DNA from: Oryzomonas japonica
GTDB lineage: Bacteria; Desulfobacterota; Desulfuromonadia; Geobacterales; Pseudopelobacteraceae
DNA: 64,000 bases
Reading direction: 5' to 3'
Assembly: GCF_008802365.1 (NCBI RefSeq)
Contig: NZ_VZQZ01000007.1
Coordinates: 209,003-273,002, forward strand
The position numbers were made by a program, and so were the translations under genes. The notes under the pieces were generated by a model that did no database searches, was not told where the DNA came from, and worked only from the letters and a program-made list of their open reading frames with translations. Within the stretch, counting starts at the first letter, position 1. Each line of letters starts with the position of its first letter. Shown piece by piece: positions 56,228 to 64,000 of the stretch.

Positions 56228-57304
56228 GTGTACATCGTGATCCTTGCCGGCGGTTCCGGCACCCGCTTCTGGCCCCTGTCCCGGGCTGCGCGTCCCAAAC
56301 AGCTCATCTCCATCACCGGGGACAGGACCATGCTCCAGCGGACGGTGGAGCGGGTGCTGCCGCTCCACCCTAAACGCATCCTGGTGATCACCAACCAGAT
56401 TCAGGCCGAAGAGACCGAACTGCAACTCTCCCGGTACCGGGATGTGCCCATCGATGTCATCGCTGAGCCGTCTGCCCGGAATACCGCCCCGGCCATCGGG
56501 CTCGCCGCCGCCATCATTGCCGCCCATGACCCGACCGGGATCATGGCGGTCCTGCCTGCGGACCATTTCATCAAGGACGAGGAGAGCCTTCGGGCAACCC
56601 TGGTCCATGCCGGTCATGCGGCGCGCAATGGTTACCTGGTGACCCTGGGGATCATGCCATCCCGCCCCGAGACCGGCTACGGCTATATCGAGGCCGATCT
56701 GGAACTGCGGGGCGACGGACCGTTCCCGGTGCGCCGCTTCGTGGAAAAGCCGCCCCTTGTACAGGCGATCCGCTATCTGGAAGAGGGCAATTTCTTCTGG
56801 AACAGCGGGATGTTCATCTGGCGCTGCGATACGATCCTGAGCGAGATCGCCTTCTATCTGCCCGACTTGGGGTGGGCCTTGTCGGGAATCTCGTTTACCA
56901 GCGATGTGTGGGAACTCTCCGATCTGGCAGCGCAGATCAAGGCGATGTACGACTCGATTGAAGGTGTTTCCATCGATTATGCCGTTATGGAAAAGTCCTC
57001 CAAGGTGCAGGTGGTGCCGGTCGAAATGGGATGGAGCGACGTAGGGAGCTGGAGCGCGTTGCCCGAGGTGGTTGCCCCGGATGCCTCCGGTACGGTGTGC
57101 ATCAATGCCGCCGGTCATGTCGCGATAGATTCGACCGATTGCCTGATCTACGCCGATGGCAAGGTCGTGGCCACGATCGGGGTCAAGGGGCTGGTGGTGG
57201 TTTCAACCCCCGATGCCTTGTTGGTATGCGATCGTGAGCGGGCTCAGGACGTGAAAAAGGTTGTCGAACAACTGGCGGAGCGCGGACTTACTTCCTGTCT
57301 GTAG
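56228..57304 (+). CDS. manC: Mannose-1-phosphate guanylyltransferase
   Basis: This enzyme forms GDP-mannose from GTP and mannose-1-phosphate. It starts with GTG behind aaggaagg and has 358 residues. The nucleotidyltransferase signature LAGGSGTRFWPLSR is near the N terminus, with EPSARNTAPAIGLAA near 81 and FVEKPP near 170. It lacks the fused C-terminal isomerase domain, which is encoded at 55322. It probably feeds the mannosyltransferase-like enzymes of the adjacent locus. Confidence 0.94.
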   Translation: MYIVILAGGSGTRFWPLSRAARPKQLISITGDRTMLQRTVERVLPLHPKRILVITNQIQAEETELQLSRYRDVPIDVIAEPSARNTAPAIGLAAAIIAAHDPTGIMAVLPADHFIKDEESLRATLVHAGHAARNGYLVTLGIMPSRPETGYGYIEADLELRGDGPFPVRRFVEKPPLVQAIRYLEEGNFFWNSGMFIWRCDTILSEIAFYLPDLGWALSGISFTSDVWELSDLAAQIKAMYDSIEGVSIDYAVMEKSSKVQVVPVEMGWSDVGSWSALPEVVAPDASGTVCINAAGHVAIDSTDCLIYADGKVVATIGVKGLVVVSTPDALLVCDRERAQDVKKVVEQLAERGLTSCL

Positions 57305-57315
57305 GAGGGCGTTTC

Positions 57316-58473
57316 ATGACAGACGAACATTCGGCTCTTCCCGTGACCCGGTTTGCCCCTGCCGGACGGGCTTCCAACGAGCTCCTGGCGGAACAGCGGC
57401 GCGCCGTTCTCCGTGAAGAGGTTGTGGATGCCCTCATCCAGGCCATGCCGGGTTATGCGATGCTGGTGAACGAACAGCGGCAGATCGTGGCCTTGAACCG
57501 TAACGTGCTCACGCTTATCGGGACTGCCGACGATGCAGTGCTGGTAGGCAAGCGCCTCGGCGAAGCGCTTAACTGCGTTCATGTTGGCGATTTACCCGGC
57601 GGGTGCGGTACGGGAGCCTATTGTTCCGTATGCGGCGTTGTACTCGCCCTTTTGGATAGCCAACAAAGCGGCGGGCCGATCGTGCGGGAGTGCTTGGTCA
57701 CCTTGCAGGGGGACCAGGCTCTTGCCCTCGATATGCAGGCAACGGCAACCCCGCTGCAGATCCATGACCAGAAGTTCACCGTAATGGTGCTCCAGGATAT
57801 CAGCAGTGAAAAGCGTCGTCAGGTCCTGGAACGCCTTTTTTTCCACGACGTCATCAACACGACGGGTGGCATTCATGGTTTGGCCTCTCTCCTGGCGGAA
57901 CAGGAAGATGTGCCGGAGCGCGTGCAGACTGAGTATGTCGCCTGGCTTGTGGCACTATCGGAAAATCTGCTGGACGAGATTCGGGGCCAACGCAACCTGT
58001 TGGAAGCGGAACAGGGAGAGCTTGTACCGGAAATATCCCCGGTAAGCATCCGGGCGGTACTACAGGAAACCACCCGGCTGTTCAACTATCACGACAAAAC
58101 CCCCGGCAGGAACCTGGTGCTGAAGGATGGGCCTGATTGCACCGTTACCACCGACGCGGCCATCCTGCGGCGGATCGTCGGCAACATGACGCTGAATGCC
58201 CTTGAGGCAACGCCGGTGGGAGGCGTGGTGACCATTTCGGCGGATACGGATGGCGCCTGGGTAACCATTGATGTGCATAACCGGGGTGTCATCCCGCAGG
58301 AGGTACAGTTGCAACTGTTCAAGCGCTCCTTCAGCACAAAATCGTTGTCGGGTCGCGGTATCGGCACGTACAGCATGAAACTGTTCGGAGAACGCTATCT
58401 CAAGGGCAAGGTTTCCTTCAAAAGTTGTCAGGATGAAGGGACTACCTTTACGTTTGCCCTGCCCCTTGGTTAG
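57316..58473 (+). CDS. PAS-domain sensor histidine kinase with Cys/His motif
   Basis: A 385-residue soluble kinase without membrane segments. The N-terminal PAS domain carries the conserved motif with C87, H89, C97, C103 and C106 ([22 protein letters not shown]), suited to binding a metal or cofactor. The phosphoacceptor is H177 in [11 protein letters not shown]. The ATPase domain has [10 protein letters not shown] (N box) and a short [12 protein letters not shown] motif. No response regulator is adjacent, so its partner is unknown. It lies 11 bases after manC. Confidence 0.87.
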   Translation: MTDEHSALPVTRFAPAGRASNELLAEQRRAVLREEVVDALIQAMPGYAMLVNEQRQIVALNRNVLTLIGTADDAVLVGKRLGEALNCVHVGDLPGGCGTGAYCSVCGVVLALLDSQQSGGPIVRECLVTLQGDQALALDMQATATPLQIHDQKFTVMVLQDISSEKRRQVLERLFFHDVINTTGGIHGLASLLAEQEDVPERVQTEYVAWLVALSENLLDEIRGQRNLLEAEQGELVPEISPVSIRAVLQETTRLFNYHDKTPGRNLVLKDGPDCTVTTDAAILRRIVGNMTLNALEATPVGGVVTISADTDGAWVTIDVHNRGVIPQEVQLQLFKRSFSTKSLSGRGIGTYSMKLFGERYLKGKVSFKSCQDEGTTFTFALPLG

Positions 58474-58542
58474 AGCCCGGTGCGGTTCATGGGTTTGGTG
58501 AACTAACTGCACAGAATTCATGCTGTTTTTTTTGTCACATTC

Positions 58543-58570
58543 GTCAACCCGTACGCTTGTGTCGGTTGAC
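58543..58570 (+). promoter_or_regulatory. Probable BirA operator for the biotin operon
   Basis: The inverted repeat GTCAACC-N14-GGTTGAC (58543-58549, 58564-58570) has the half-site form and spacing of BirA operators (consensus TTGTNAACC-N14/15-GGTTNACAA). It lies 13 bases before the bioF start, so biotin-loaded BirA could block initiation. No separate promoter boxes are convincing. Confidence 0.7.
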
Positions 58571-58583
58571 TATTGGGGGAGCT

Positions 58584-59759
58584 GTGGAAATTTCTATTCA
58601 ACAAGAGTTGGAGAAGATTCGGGAGCGGGGATTGTACCGCAAGACGCATCTTATCGAGGGACGCCAATCGGCGTGGGTGGAGATGGGCGGTAAAAAGGTG
58701 CTGCTGCTCTGCTCCAACAACTATTTGGGGCTTGCCGACCATCCGGCCTTGATCGAGGCTGCGGTCAACGCAACAACGCAGTTTGGCGTTTCGAGCGGCG
58801 CCTCGCGGCTCGTGTCCGGCACCATGGAACTGCATGAGCGCCTGGAGGCTGCGGTTGCCCGCTTCAAACATACCGAGGCTGCGCTGCTTTTCAACAGCGG
58901 CTATGCCGCCAATACCGGCATCATTTCGGCTTTGGTCGGGCGCGGCGACATCATCTTTTCCGACCGGCTCAACCATGCCAGCATCATTGACGGCGCGCTT
59001 CTGTCCGGCGCCCAGTTGGTGCGCTATCCCCATAACGATCACAACGCCCTGGCCCGGTTGCTGGAAAAACAGCGGGGTTCTGGGCGCGCCCTGATCGTTA
59101 CGGACGGCGTCTTTAGCATGGATGGCGATATTGCCCCCCTCAGGGAACTGGTCGGGCTCAAAGCCGCCCATGGGGCGCTCTTGATGGTGGATGACGCCCA
59201 CGGCAGCGGGGTTCTCGGCGAACAGGGGAGGGGGACGACTGAGATGCTGGGCATCACGGAGGGTGTGGATGTCCTCATGGGGACCTTCGGCAAGGCCCTG
59301 GGGAGTTACGGCGCCTATGCCTCTGTTTCGCAGGAGTTGCGGGAGTTGTTGCTCAATCGGGCCCGCAGCTTTATCTTTTCCACCTCCCTGCCGCCGTCGG
59401 TGCTGGCGGCGTCCCTGGCGGCCATCGAACTGGTGCAGTCGCCGGAAGGGGCGAACCGGCGGGAGCAGCTCCGCCGCAATAGCGACCTGTTCAGAAACAG
59501 CATGCGCTCGGCCGGTTTTACGCTCCCCGATGGGGCCACTCAGATCGTACCGCTCGTGACCGGGCAGGCCGACACCACCATGAGGTTTTCCGAGATGCTG
59601 TTGGATGAAGGATTATACGTCCAGGGGATACGTCCCCCCACCGTACCTGCCGGTGCCTGCCGGCTCCGTTTTACCCTCATGGCGACCCATGGCAGCGACG
59701 ACCTGACCTGGGCTGCGGAGCGGATCATTGCGGTCGGCCGGCGTTTGGGGGTTATCTGA
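58584..59759 (+). CDS. bioF: 8-amino-7-oxononanoate synthase
   Basis: BioF condenses pimeloyl-ACP/CoA with alanine, the first committed ring-carbon step of biotin synthesis. GTG at 58584 follows gggggagc and gives 391 residues. The PLP lysine is K237 in [26 protein letters not shown] and [16 protein letters not shown] are conserved. It overlaps bioH by one base (TGATG). It is controlled by the operator just upstream. Confidence 0.95.
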   Translation: MEISIQQELEKIRERGLYRKTHLIEGRQSAWVEMGGKKVLLLCSNNYLGLADHPALIEAAVNATTQFGVSSGASRLVSGTMELHERLEAAVARFKHTEAALLFNSGYAANTGIISALVGRGDIIFSDRLNHASIIDGALLSGAQLVRYPHNDHNALARLLEKQRGSGRALIVTDGVFSMDGDIAPLRELVGLKAAHGALLMVDDAHGSGVLGEQGRGTTEMLGITEGVDVLMGTFGKALGSYGAYASVSQELRELLLNRARSFIFSTSLPPSVLAASLAAIELVQSPEGANRREQLRRNSDLFRNSMRSAGFTLPDGATQIVPLVTGQADTTMRFSEMLLDEGLYVQGIRPPTVPAGACRLRFTLMATHGSDDLTWAAERIIAVGRRLGVI

Positions 59760-60583
59760 TGCCGTGGTATGAAGGGTGTGGCGGTGAACGCCTCTGGTAT
59801 CGGGAACAGGGGCAGGGACCTGCCCTGGTACTGATCCATGGCTGGTGCATGTCCTCTGCCATATGGCGCTTCCAGCTCGACCGGCTCTCTGACGGTTTCC
59901 GCGTGATCGCTCCGGACCTGCGCGGCCACGGGGATTCCCCACACGGCTCCGCCGAATGCTGCCGTGAGACCTTCGTTGCCGACCTTGCGGCGCTTTTCCG
60001 CCATCTCGACCTGCATGGCGCCATCCTGGCGGGCTGGTCCCTGGGCACCCAAGTGGCCATAAGCGCAGTACCCCTGCTCAGGGAACGGCTGGACGGGTTG
60101 GCACTGATCTGCGGTACGCCTTGCTTCACCTCCCGGGCGGATTTCCCCCATGGGCTCTCCCCGGTCGAGGCCGAGGGCATGGCCCTCAAGGTCCGTCGCA
60201 ACCTGAAACGGGCCCTTGAGGGGTTTGCCGCACGCATGTTCGCCCCCGGCGAACTGGTCGGGACTGACCGCTCGGACGAGGTCCGTGCCCTGGTGGCTGG
60301 GATACCGGCTCCGGAAACGGAGGTGGCGCTTCAATCCCTGACATCGCTCGCGGAGGCCGACGTGAGGTCAGAGCTTGCGGCCATCGACCTGCCGACCCTG
60401 GTGATCAGTGGCGGACTCGATCCGATCTGTCCCGCTCCGGCTTCGGCCTACATGGCGGAACGGATACCCTCCTGCCGCCATGTGACATATGCAGGCTGCG
60501 GTCATGCACCATTCCTGACCCATTGCGACGCAGTAAATGCCCGTCTTACGGATTTCTGCCGGGAGGTGCAGGGCAGTGTTTGA
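59759..60583 (+). CDS. bioH: Pimeloyl-ACP methyl ester esterase (alpha/beta hydrolase)
   Basis: BioH removes the methyl ester that BioC adds, ending pimelate synthesis. The 274-residue hydrolase has the oxyanion segment LVLIHGWCMSS, nucleophile S94 in GWSLGTQ, acid near D222 and catalytic H249 in GCGHAPFL. Its position between bioF and bioC supports BioH rather than a generic hydrolase. Confidence 0.9.
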   Translation: MPWYEGCGGERLWYREQGQGPALVLIHGWCMSSAIWRFQLDRLSDGFRVIAPDLRGHGDSPHGSAECCRETFVADLAALFRHLDLHGAILAGWSLGTQVAISAVPLLRERLDGLALICGTPCFTSRADFPHGLSPVEAEGMALKVRRNLKRALEGFAARMFAPGELVGTDRSDEVRALVAGIPAPETEVALQSLTSLAEADVRSELAAIDLPTLVISGGLDPICPAPASAYMAERIPSCRHVTYAGCGHAPFLTHCDAVNARLTDFCREVQGSV

Positions 60584-61388
60584 CAGGCGCAAGGTCGGCA
60601 GATCATTTCACCGGCATGCTGATGCATACGACCGGTTCGCTTCCGTGCAACAGCGGGTGGTGCGGCGCCTTATGGAACTGTTGGAGGCACATATCAACGT
60701 GGCTCCCCGCACCGCGTTGGATATCGGGTGCGGCACCGGGGCGCTGGTGGGCGCTCTGAAGCGGCGCTATCCAAACACCATGTGCTGCGGGCTCGACCTG
60801 GCCTTCAATATGCTCGTCCAGGCCGGCGCCAAGGGGGGGAAGGGGTGCCTGCTCGTCAATGGCGACGCAGAACATCTCCCTTTCCAGGGGGGGGCATTCG
60901 ATCTTGTGGTCTCAGCATCGACTTTGCAATGGCTCGATTCCCTGGATGGCTGTCTCGAAGAGTGCCGGAGGGTGGTCAAGCGGGATGGAGTGATCGCCCT
61001 GGCCTTTTTTGGAGGCACTACACTGTGGGAATTGCAGGAGTGCTACCGCGAGGCGCTCTCCCGGCGTACGTCGGGAGACGACCCGCGTATGGGGCGTCTG
61101 CATCGTTTCATGGGGATCGAGGCGGTGCGGCAGGCGGTGGAGCGGCTTGACGTCGGGGAAGCGCTGGTGACCAGCGAGACCGAGATGGAGTATCATCCCG
61201 ATGTGCCGGGGCTCCTCTCGTCCATCAAGGGGATCGGCGCCGGTGCGGCGTCGCGGGGTGGTGCCGGGGGGCTCGGGTGGCGCGGCATTCTCAAGGATAT
61301 GTCCGAGGCCTACCAGCGGCGCTTCTTTGTGGATGGAAAGATCCCTGCAACCTATGAGGTAATCTACCTCATAGTAAAACCGGCATAA
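60576..61388 (+). CDS. bioC: Malonyl-ACP O-methyltransferase
   Basis: BioC methylates malonyl-ACP so that fatty-acid enzymes can elongate it to pimeloyl. GTG at 60576, behind ggagg at 60562-60566 and overlapping the bioH stop, gives 270 residues. The SAM motif is LDIGCGTGALVGALKRRYP, followed by DAEHLPFQGGAFDLVVSASTLQWL. Closing the bioF-bioH-bioC operon, it converges with the ArsR gene. Confidence 0.93.
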   Translation: MFDRRKVGRSFHRHADAYDRFASVQQRVVRRLMELLEAHINVAPRTALDIGCGTGALVGALKRRYPNTMCCGLDLAFNMLVQAGAKGGKGCLLVNGDAEHLPFQGGAFDLVVSASTLQWLDSLDGCLEECRRVVKRDGVIALAFFGGTTLWELQECYREALSRRTSGDDPRMGRLHRFMGIEAVRQAVERLDVGEALVTSETEMEYHPDVPGLLSSIKGIGAGAASRGGAGGLGWRGILKDMSEAYQRRFFVDGKIPATYEVIYLIVKPA

Positions 61389-61401
61389 ACTCCACCATCA
61401 G

Positions 61402-61674
61402 TCAGAGTGCGGCGATAATCTTCTTGGCCAGGGGGTGAATGACGCTGTAGTGCACTTCGACCCCTTCCCGTTTACCCTCGATGATCCCTTTATGCTTCAA
61501 CAGGGCCAGGTGTTGGGATACCGTGGCTTGGGGCAGGTTGAGACACTCCCAGATATGTTTCACATTACATTCCTGGGTGCAGAGGCCGGCCACGATCTTG
61601 AGCCTGATCGGATGGCCCAGTACCTTCAAAACCTCCGCCTCGGCTGCAAATTGTTTATTGACGCTGAATTCCAT
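61402..61674 (-). CDS. ArsR-family transcriptional repressor
   Basis: A 90-residue winged-helix protein. The DNA-recognition helix region is LNLPQATVSQHLALLKHKGII, with wing KREGVEVHYSVI. A CTQEC (CX3C) segment sits where ArsR has its metal-sensing CXC, so a thiol or metal signal is possible. It converges with bioC and is likely autoregulated from the promoter at 61704-61732. Confidence 0.88.
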   Translation of the reverse strand: MEFSVNKQFAAEAEVLKVLGHPIRLKIVAGLCTQECNVKHIWECLNLPQATVSQHLALLKHKGIIEGKREGVEVHYSVIHPLAKKIIAAL

Positions 61675-61703
61675 GGGTTGCCTCGTATAAAAGATTATGA
61701 AAA

Positions 61704-61732
61704 AGAATATATATTGATTTTTAGGCTGTCAA
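61704..61732 (-). promoter_or_regulatory. Sigma-70 promoter of the ArsR-type gene
   Basis: On the minus strand a perfect -35 TTGACA (61732-61727) and -10 TATTCT (61709-61704) are separated by exactly 17 bases, 30 bases before the ATG. The AT-rich spacer and start region could include the repressor's own operator. Confidence 0.72.
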
Positions 61733-61779
61733 GGAGAAAAGTCCCGGAGTAATTGATAATATCTGAGGCAGGTGGCCGG

Positions 61780-62766
61780 TCAGCCGGGGAAGATGTCCTT
61801 ACTCAGGTGGCAGGCCGCAAAGTGGCCGTCCCGTTTTTCTTCCAGCACCGGCGGGGTGGTGCGGCAGAGTTCCACGGCATAGCGGCAGCGGGGGTGAAAA
61901 CGGCATCCCGGGGGGATGGCCAGGGGAGACGGGAGGTCGCCGGCAAGGACGACCGCCGTGTGTCCCGGCTGGCCGCTGATGCGCGGGATGGCTGCGATCA
62001 GCGCCTCGCTATAGGGGTGCTGATACTGCTGGAAGAGCTGGGCTGCCGACGCACTCTCGACGATCACCCCCAGGTACATGACCAGCACCCGGTCGCAGAT
62101 ATGCCGCAGGACCGAAAGATCGTGGGAGATGATGGCCATGGTCAGGTGGTGTTCGGACTTCATGGTCTGGAGAAGATTGATGATCTGGGCCTGGATGGAG
62201 ATGTCCAGGGAGGAAACCGGTTCGTCGGCGATGATGATCTCGGGCGACGAGGCCAAAGCGCGCGCAATGCCGATGCGCTGGCGCTGACCGCCGGAGAATT
62301 CGTCGGGGAAACGGTTGGCGTGCTCCGCCTTCAGACCGACGGTTTCCAAGAGCTGCAGCATTGTTGCGCGTATCGCCTGCCGTGAACTGCCTCCGTCAAT
62401 GATCAACGGTTCTGCGATGGAGTCGCCGATGCGCATGCGCGGGTTCAGGGAGGAGAAGGGGTCCTGGAAGATCATCTGAGTCCGCCGGCGGAATCGTTCC
62501 CGTTCCGCCGGAGGAAGCGTGTGGATCGCCCTGCCGCAGTAACGGACCTCCCCGCCGTCGGGGGGCATAAGGCCGGCCAGTATCTTGCCCAGGGTCGATT
62601 TCCCGCACCCGGACTCACCGGCAATACCGACGGTTTCTCCCCTGGCGATCTCCACGTCAACCCCGTCAACCGAGGTGAGCAGCCCTGTTTGCGAGGCGGG
62701 TCCGGCACTGACCCGGAACTGTTTGCGGAGCTTTATTCCGCTGAGAAGTGACTGATTCGGTGTCAT
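61780..62766 (-). CDS. Oligopeptide/dipeptide/nickel ABC transporter, ATPase F
   Basis: A 328-residue OppF/DppF-type ATPase. The start at 62766 overlaps the upstream ATPase stop by 4 bases. Walker A is GESGCGKS, signature FSGGQRQRIGIARALASSPEIIIADEP, and the C-terminal oligopeptide-transporter extension has CRFHPRCRYAVELC. It energises peptide or metal uptake with OppD-type and permease partners. The permease and binding-protein genes are not in the window. Confidence 0.92.
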   Translation of the reverse strand: MTPNQSLLSGIKLRKQFRVSAGPASQTGLLTSVDGVDVEIARGETVGIAGESGCGKSTLGKILAGLMPPDGGEVRYCGRAIHTLPPAERERFRRRTQMIFQDPFSSLNPRMRIGDSIAEPLIIDGGSSRQAIRATMLQLLETVGLKAEHANRFPDEFSGGQRQRIGIARALASSPEIIIADEPVSSLDISIQAQIINLLQTMKSEHHLTMAIISHDLSVLRHICDRVLVMYLGVIVESASAAQLFQQYQHPYSEALIAAIPRISGQPGHTAVVLAGDLPSPLAIPPGCRFHPRCRYAVELCRTTPPVLEEKRDGHFAACHLSKDIFPG

Positions 62767-63725
62767 AGGCGTTTCCAGCAGCGTACGTAGTGTCCGGGAG
62801 AAACCTCCTCCAGCTCGGGGACCTGGGTCCGGCATGGGGGGAAGGCCACGGGGCAGCGCTCGCAGAAGCCGCAACCGGACAGTTCTTTGGTCAGGCCGGG
62901 AGGCTGCCCCGGAAGGGTAGTAAGTGGCTGTCCCGGTTGCGCGTTCTGGGGAAGGGATGCCAAAAGTGCAGCGGTATAGGGGTGCCGGGGGACGCCGAGG
63001 AGTTCCGCTGTCGGGGCCGATTCCACGATGCGGCCGGCATACATGACGCAGGTTCTCTCGGATCGCTCGGCCACAATGCCCAGATCGTGGGTGATCAGCA
63101 GGATGCCCATGTCCGCCGACTGCCGGAGGGAGTCGATCAGTTCAAGAATCTGGGCCTGGATAGTGACATCCAGGGCGGTCGTCGGCTCGTCGGCTATCAA
63201 GAGCGCCGGGTTGCAGGCCAGGGCCATGGCGATCATCACCCGCTGGCGCATGCCGCCGCTCAATTGGTGGGGGTAGTCGCGCATGCGGTCGCCGGAGGAC
63301 GGTATCCCCACCTTGCGCAGCAACTCCTCGCCGTATTCGGCCGCCTCGCGGCGAGACATGCCCCGGTGCAGCCGGAGCGGTTCCCCAACCTGCTCCCCGA
63401 TGCGCAGGACCGGGTTGAGTGAGGTCATGGGCTCCTGGAATACCATGGATATCCTGCTGCCCCGGATGGAACGCATGGCATCCTCGGGGAGCGGGACGAG
63501 ATCGGCCCCGTCGAAGGTGATCGCGCCGGAGCGGATGAAACCTGGCGAGGGGATGAGCCGCATGATGGAGAGGGCGGTCAATGACTTGCCCGATCCCGAT
63601 TCGCCCACAAGGGCAACGGTGCTTCCCCTGTCGACCTCCATGCTGACGTCGTTGACCGCCGTCAGGACTCCGTGCGGTGTTCTGAAACAGGTGCTCAGGT
63701 TTTTGATCGAGAGGAGTGTGCTCAC
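62763..63725 (-). CDS. Oligopeptide/dipeptide/nickel ABC transporter, ATPase D
   Basis: A 320-residue OppD/DppD-type ATPase starting with GTG. Walker A is GESGSGKS near 40-47, signature [27 protein letters not shown], and the C-terminal cysteine-rich extension is [14 protein letters not shown], typical of these subunits. It is coupled to the F-type ATPase. About 85 bases upstream begins an IS3-type element, so any permease genes are separated from it by the insertion. Confidence 0.92.
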   Translation of the reverse strand: MSTLLSIKNLSTCFRTPHGVLTAVNDVSMEVDRGSTVALVGESGSGKSLTALSIMRLIPSPGFIRSGAITFDGADLVPLPEDAMRSIRGSRISMVFQEPMTSLNPVLRIGEQVGEPLRLHRGMSRREAAEYGEELLRKVGIPSSGDRMRDYPHQLSGGMRQRVMIAMALACNPALLIADEPTTALDVTIQAQILELIDSLRQSADMGILLITHDLGIVAERSERTCVMYAGRIVESAPTAELLGVPRHPYTAALLASLPQNAQPGQPLTTLPGQPPGLTKELSGCGFCERCPVAFPPCRTQVPELEEVSPGHYVRCWKRL

Positions 63726-63810
63726 CAGCGTCCCCTGCCGGAAGGTGATTGGGGCCGTGTTGGACGAAACAGTGATATGGTGGTGTCGTGACGAGTCATT
63801 GCGGCGTCAG

Positions 63811-64000
63811 TGTAACCAGTCTCCCGCCACTTTACAACGGTAAATTTTCGGAACGGCCCCACAGTGGCCGTGACCTTACCCCTTCAATAGAACCAGTTCT
63901 TGCTTAGGTTTTTCGGTCTTTTGTTCTTTTTCAAATGTTCTTGCAAACTCAGTCGGTGCCATGCCGTTCAGTGAGCTGTGCGGCCTTTCCGAGTTGTAAT
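63811..64000 (-). mobile_element. End of an IS3-family insertion sequence, cut by window edge
   Basis: The window ends inside an insertion element. The transposase fragment identifies the IS3 family. A candidate terminal inverted repeat starts with TG at 63811 (TGTAACCAGTCTCCCGCCAC), which fits a TG...CA ended element, but the other end is outside, so the exact boundary is unproven. A hairpin ACGGCC-N7-GGCCGT at 63853-63871 lies just past the gene. Confidence 0.7.
63876..64000 (-). CDS. IS3-family transposase (OrfB), C-terminal fragment
   Basis: The last 40 codons of an integrase-core transposase are visible, opening YNSERPHSSLNGMAPTEFA, the signature C-terminal end of IS3-family DDE transposases. 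The reading frame leaves the window on the right. The stop is at 63876-63878. Confidence 0.9.
   Translation of the reverse strand, partial: YNSERPHSSLNGMAPTEFARTFEKEQKTEKPKQELVLLKG

Noticed and set aside
58474..58535. Intrinsic terminator between the PAS kinase and bioF
   Set aside because: A run of eight T is present at about 58525-58532, but the preceding inverted repeats are short and imperfect.
63283..63843. A plus-strand open frame of 186 codons running from the ATPase gene to the IS boundary
   Set aside because: It is antisense to the OppD-type gene for most of its length and has no recognisable domain or ribosome site.

Overview
The window looks like a chromosomal segment of a Geobacter-type bacterium (Geobacterales, Desulfuromonadia). 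The evidence is the rpoN-hpf-hprK-rapZ-PTS block, a multihaem c-type cytochrome beside PilY1 and minor-pilin genes, a sigma-54-dependent regulator next to a clear -24/-12 promoter, and fairly GC-rich coding sequence. The species cannot be named from sequence alone. I saw no rRNA, tRNA or CRISPR array, and no stretch over 300 bases lacks a gene.

Layout. (1) 1-6039: 3' part of rpoN, hpf, hprK, rapZ, a mannose-type EIIA, HPr and EI. This is a compact regulatory phosphotransferase block with no sugar permease in view. (2) 6036-9715: prepilin peptidase, then a membrane histidine kinase and an NtrC-class regulator. (3) 9833-24372: a region headed by a sigma-54 promoter. It holds two tandem haem-c/DsbC-like fusion proteins, a 1765-residue PilY1 and four minor (pseudo)pilins. 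A second promoter then leads a large multihaem cytochrome with 13 CXXCH motifs plus CX4CH and CX3CH motifs, a TPR protein, and two recently duplicated thioredoxin-fold/TPR proteins that lack the catalytic cysteines. This is the most unusual part of the window. (4) 24420-33163, mostly minus strand: a FapA-type protein, HtpG, a YpdA-like flavoprotein, YtxH (plus), a DUF3047 protein, a HAD phosphatase, an MFS transporter and RmlC. (5) 33295-39130: M16 peptidase, dUTPase, M29-type aminopeptidase, two unknown proteins (one with a C-terminal cysteine cluster), a DUF815-type ATPase and an HDOD protein. (6) 39141-53045: a surface-polysaccharide locus with a UbiA-family prenyltransferase, the Wzm/Wzt ABC exporter, seven glycosyltransferase-like genes, two methyltransferases (one fused to a deacetylase-like domain) and a UGM-like flavoprotein. 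Its 48.4-50.5 kb part is visibly AT-richer. (7) 53407-57304: RmlB, RmlD, a cupin mannose-6-phosphate isomerase, a lipoprotein and a mannose-1-phosphate guanylyltransferase, i.e. nucleotide-sugar supply. (8) 57316-61388: a PAS sensor kinase, then bioF-bioH-bioC behind a likely BirA operator. (9) 61402-64000: an ArsR repressor, the two ATPases of a peptide/nickel-type ABC importer, and the end of an IS3-family element cut by the window edge.

How the parts fit. RpoN, the NtrC-class regulator and the sigma-54 promoter suggest that the pilus-tip/cytochrome locus is an enhancer-activated regulon. The haem-DsbC proteins are plausible folding or electron-transfer partners for the cysteine-rich PilY1 and the cytochrome. 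The polysaccharide locus follows the ABC-transporter-dependent route: glycosyltransferases build a chain on a lipid carrier and Wzm/Wzt export it. Rhamnose and GDP-mannose precursors would come from the rml and manC genes.
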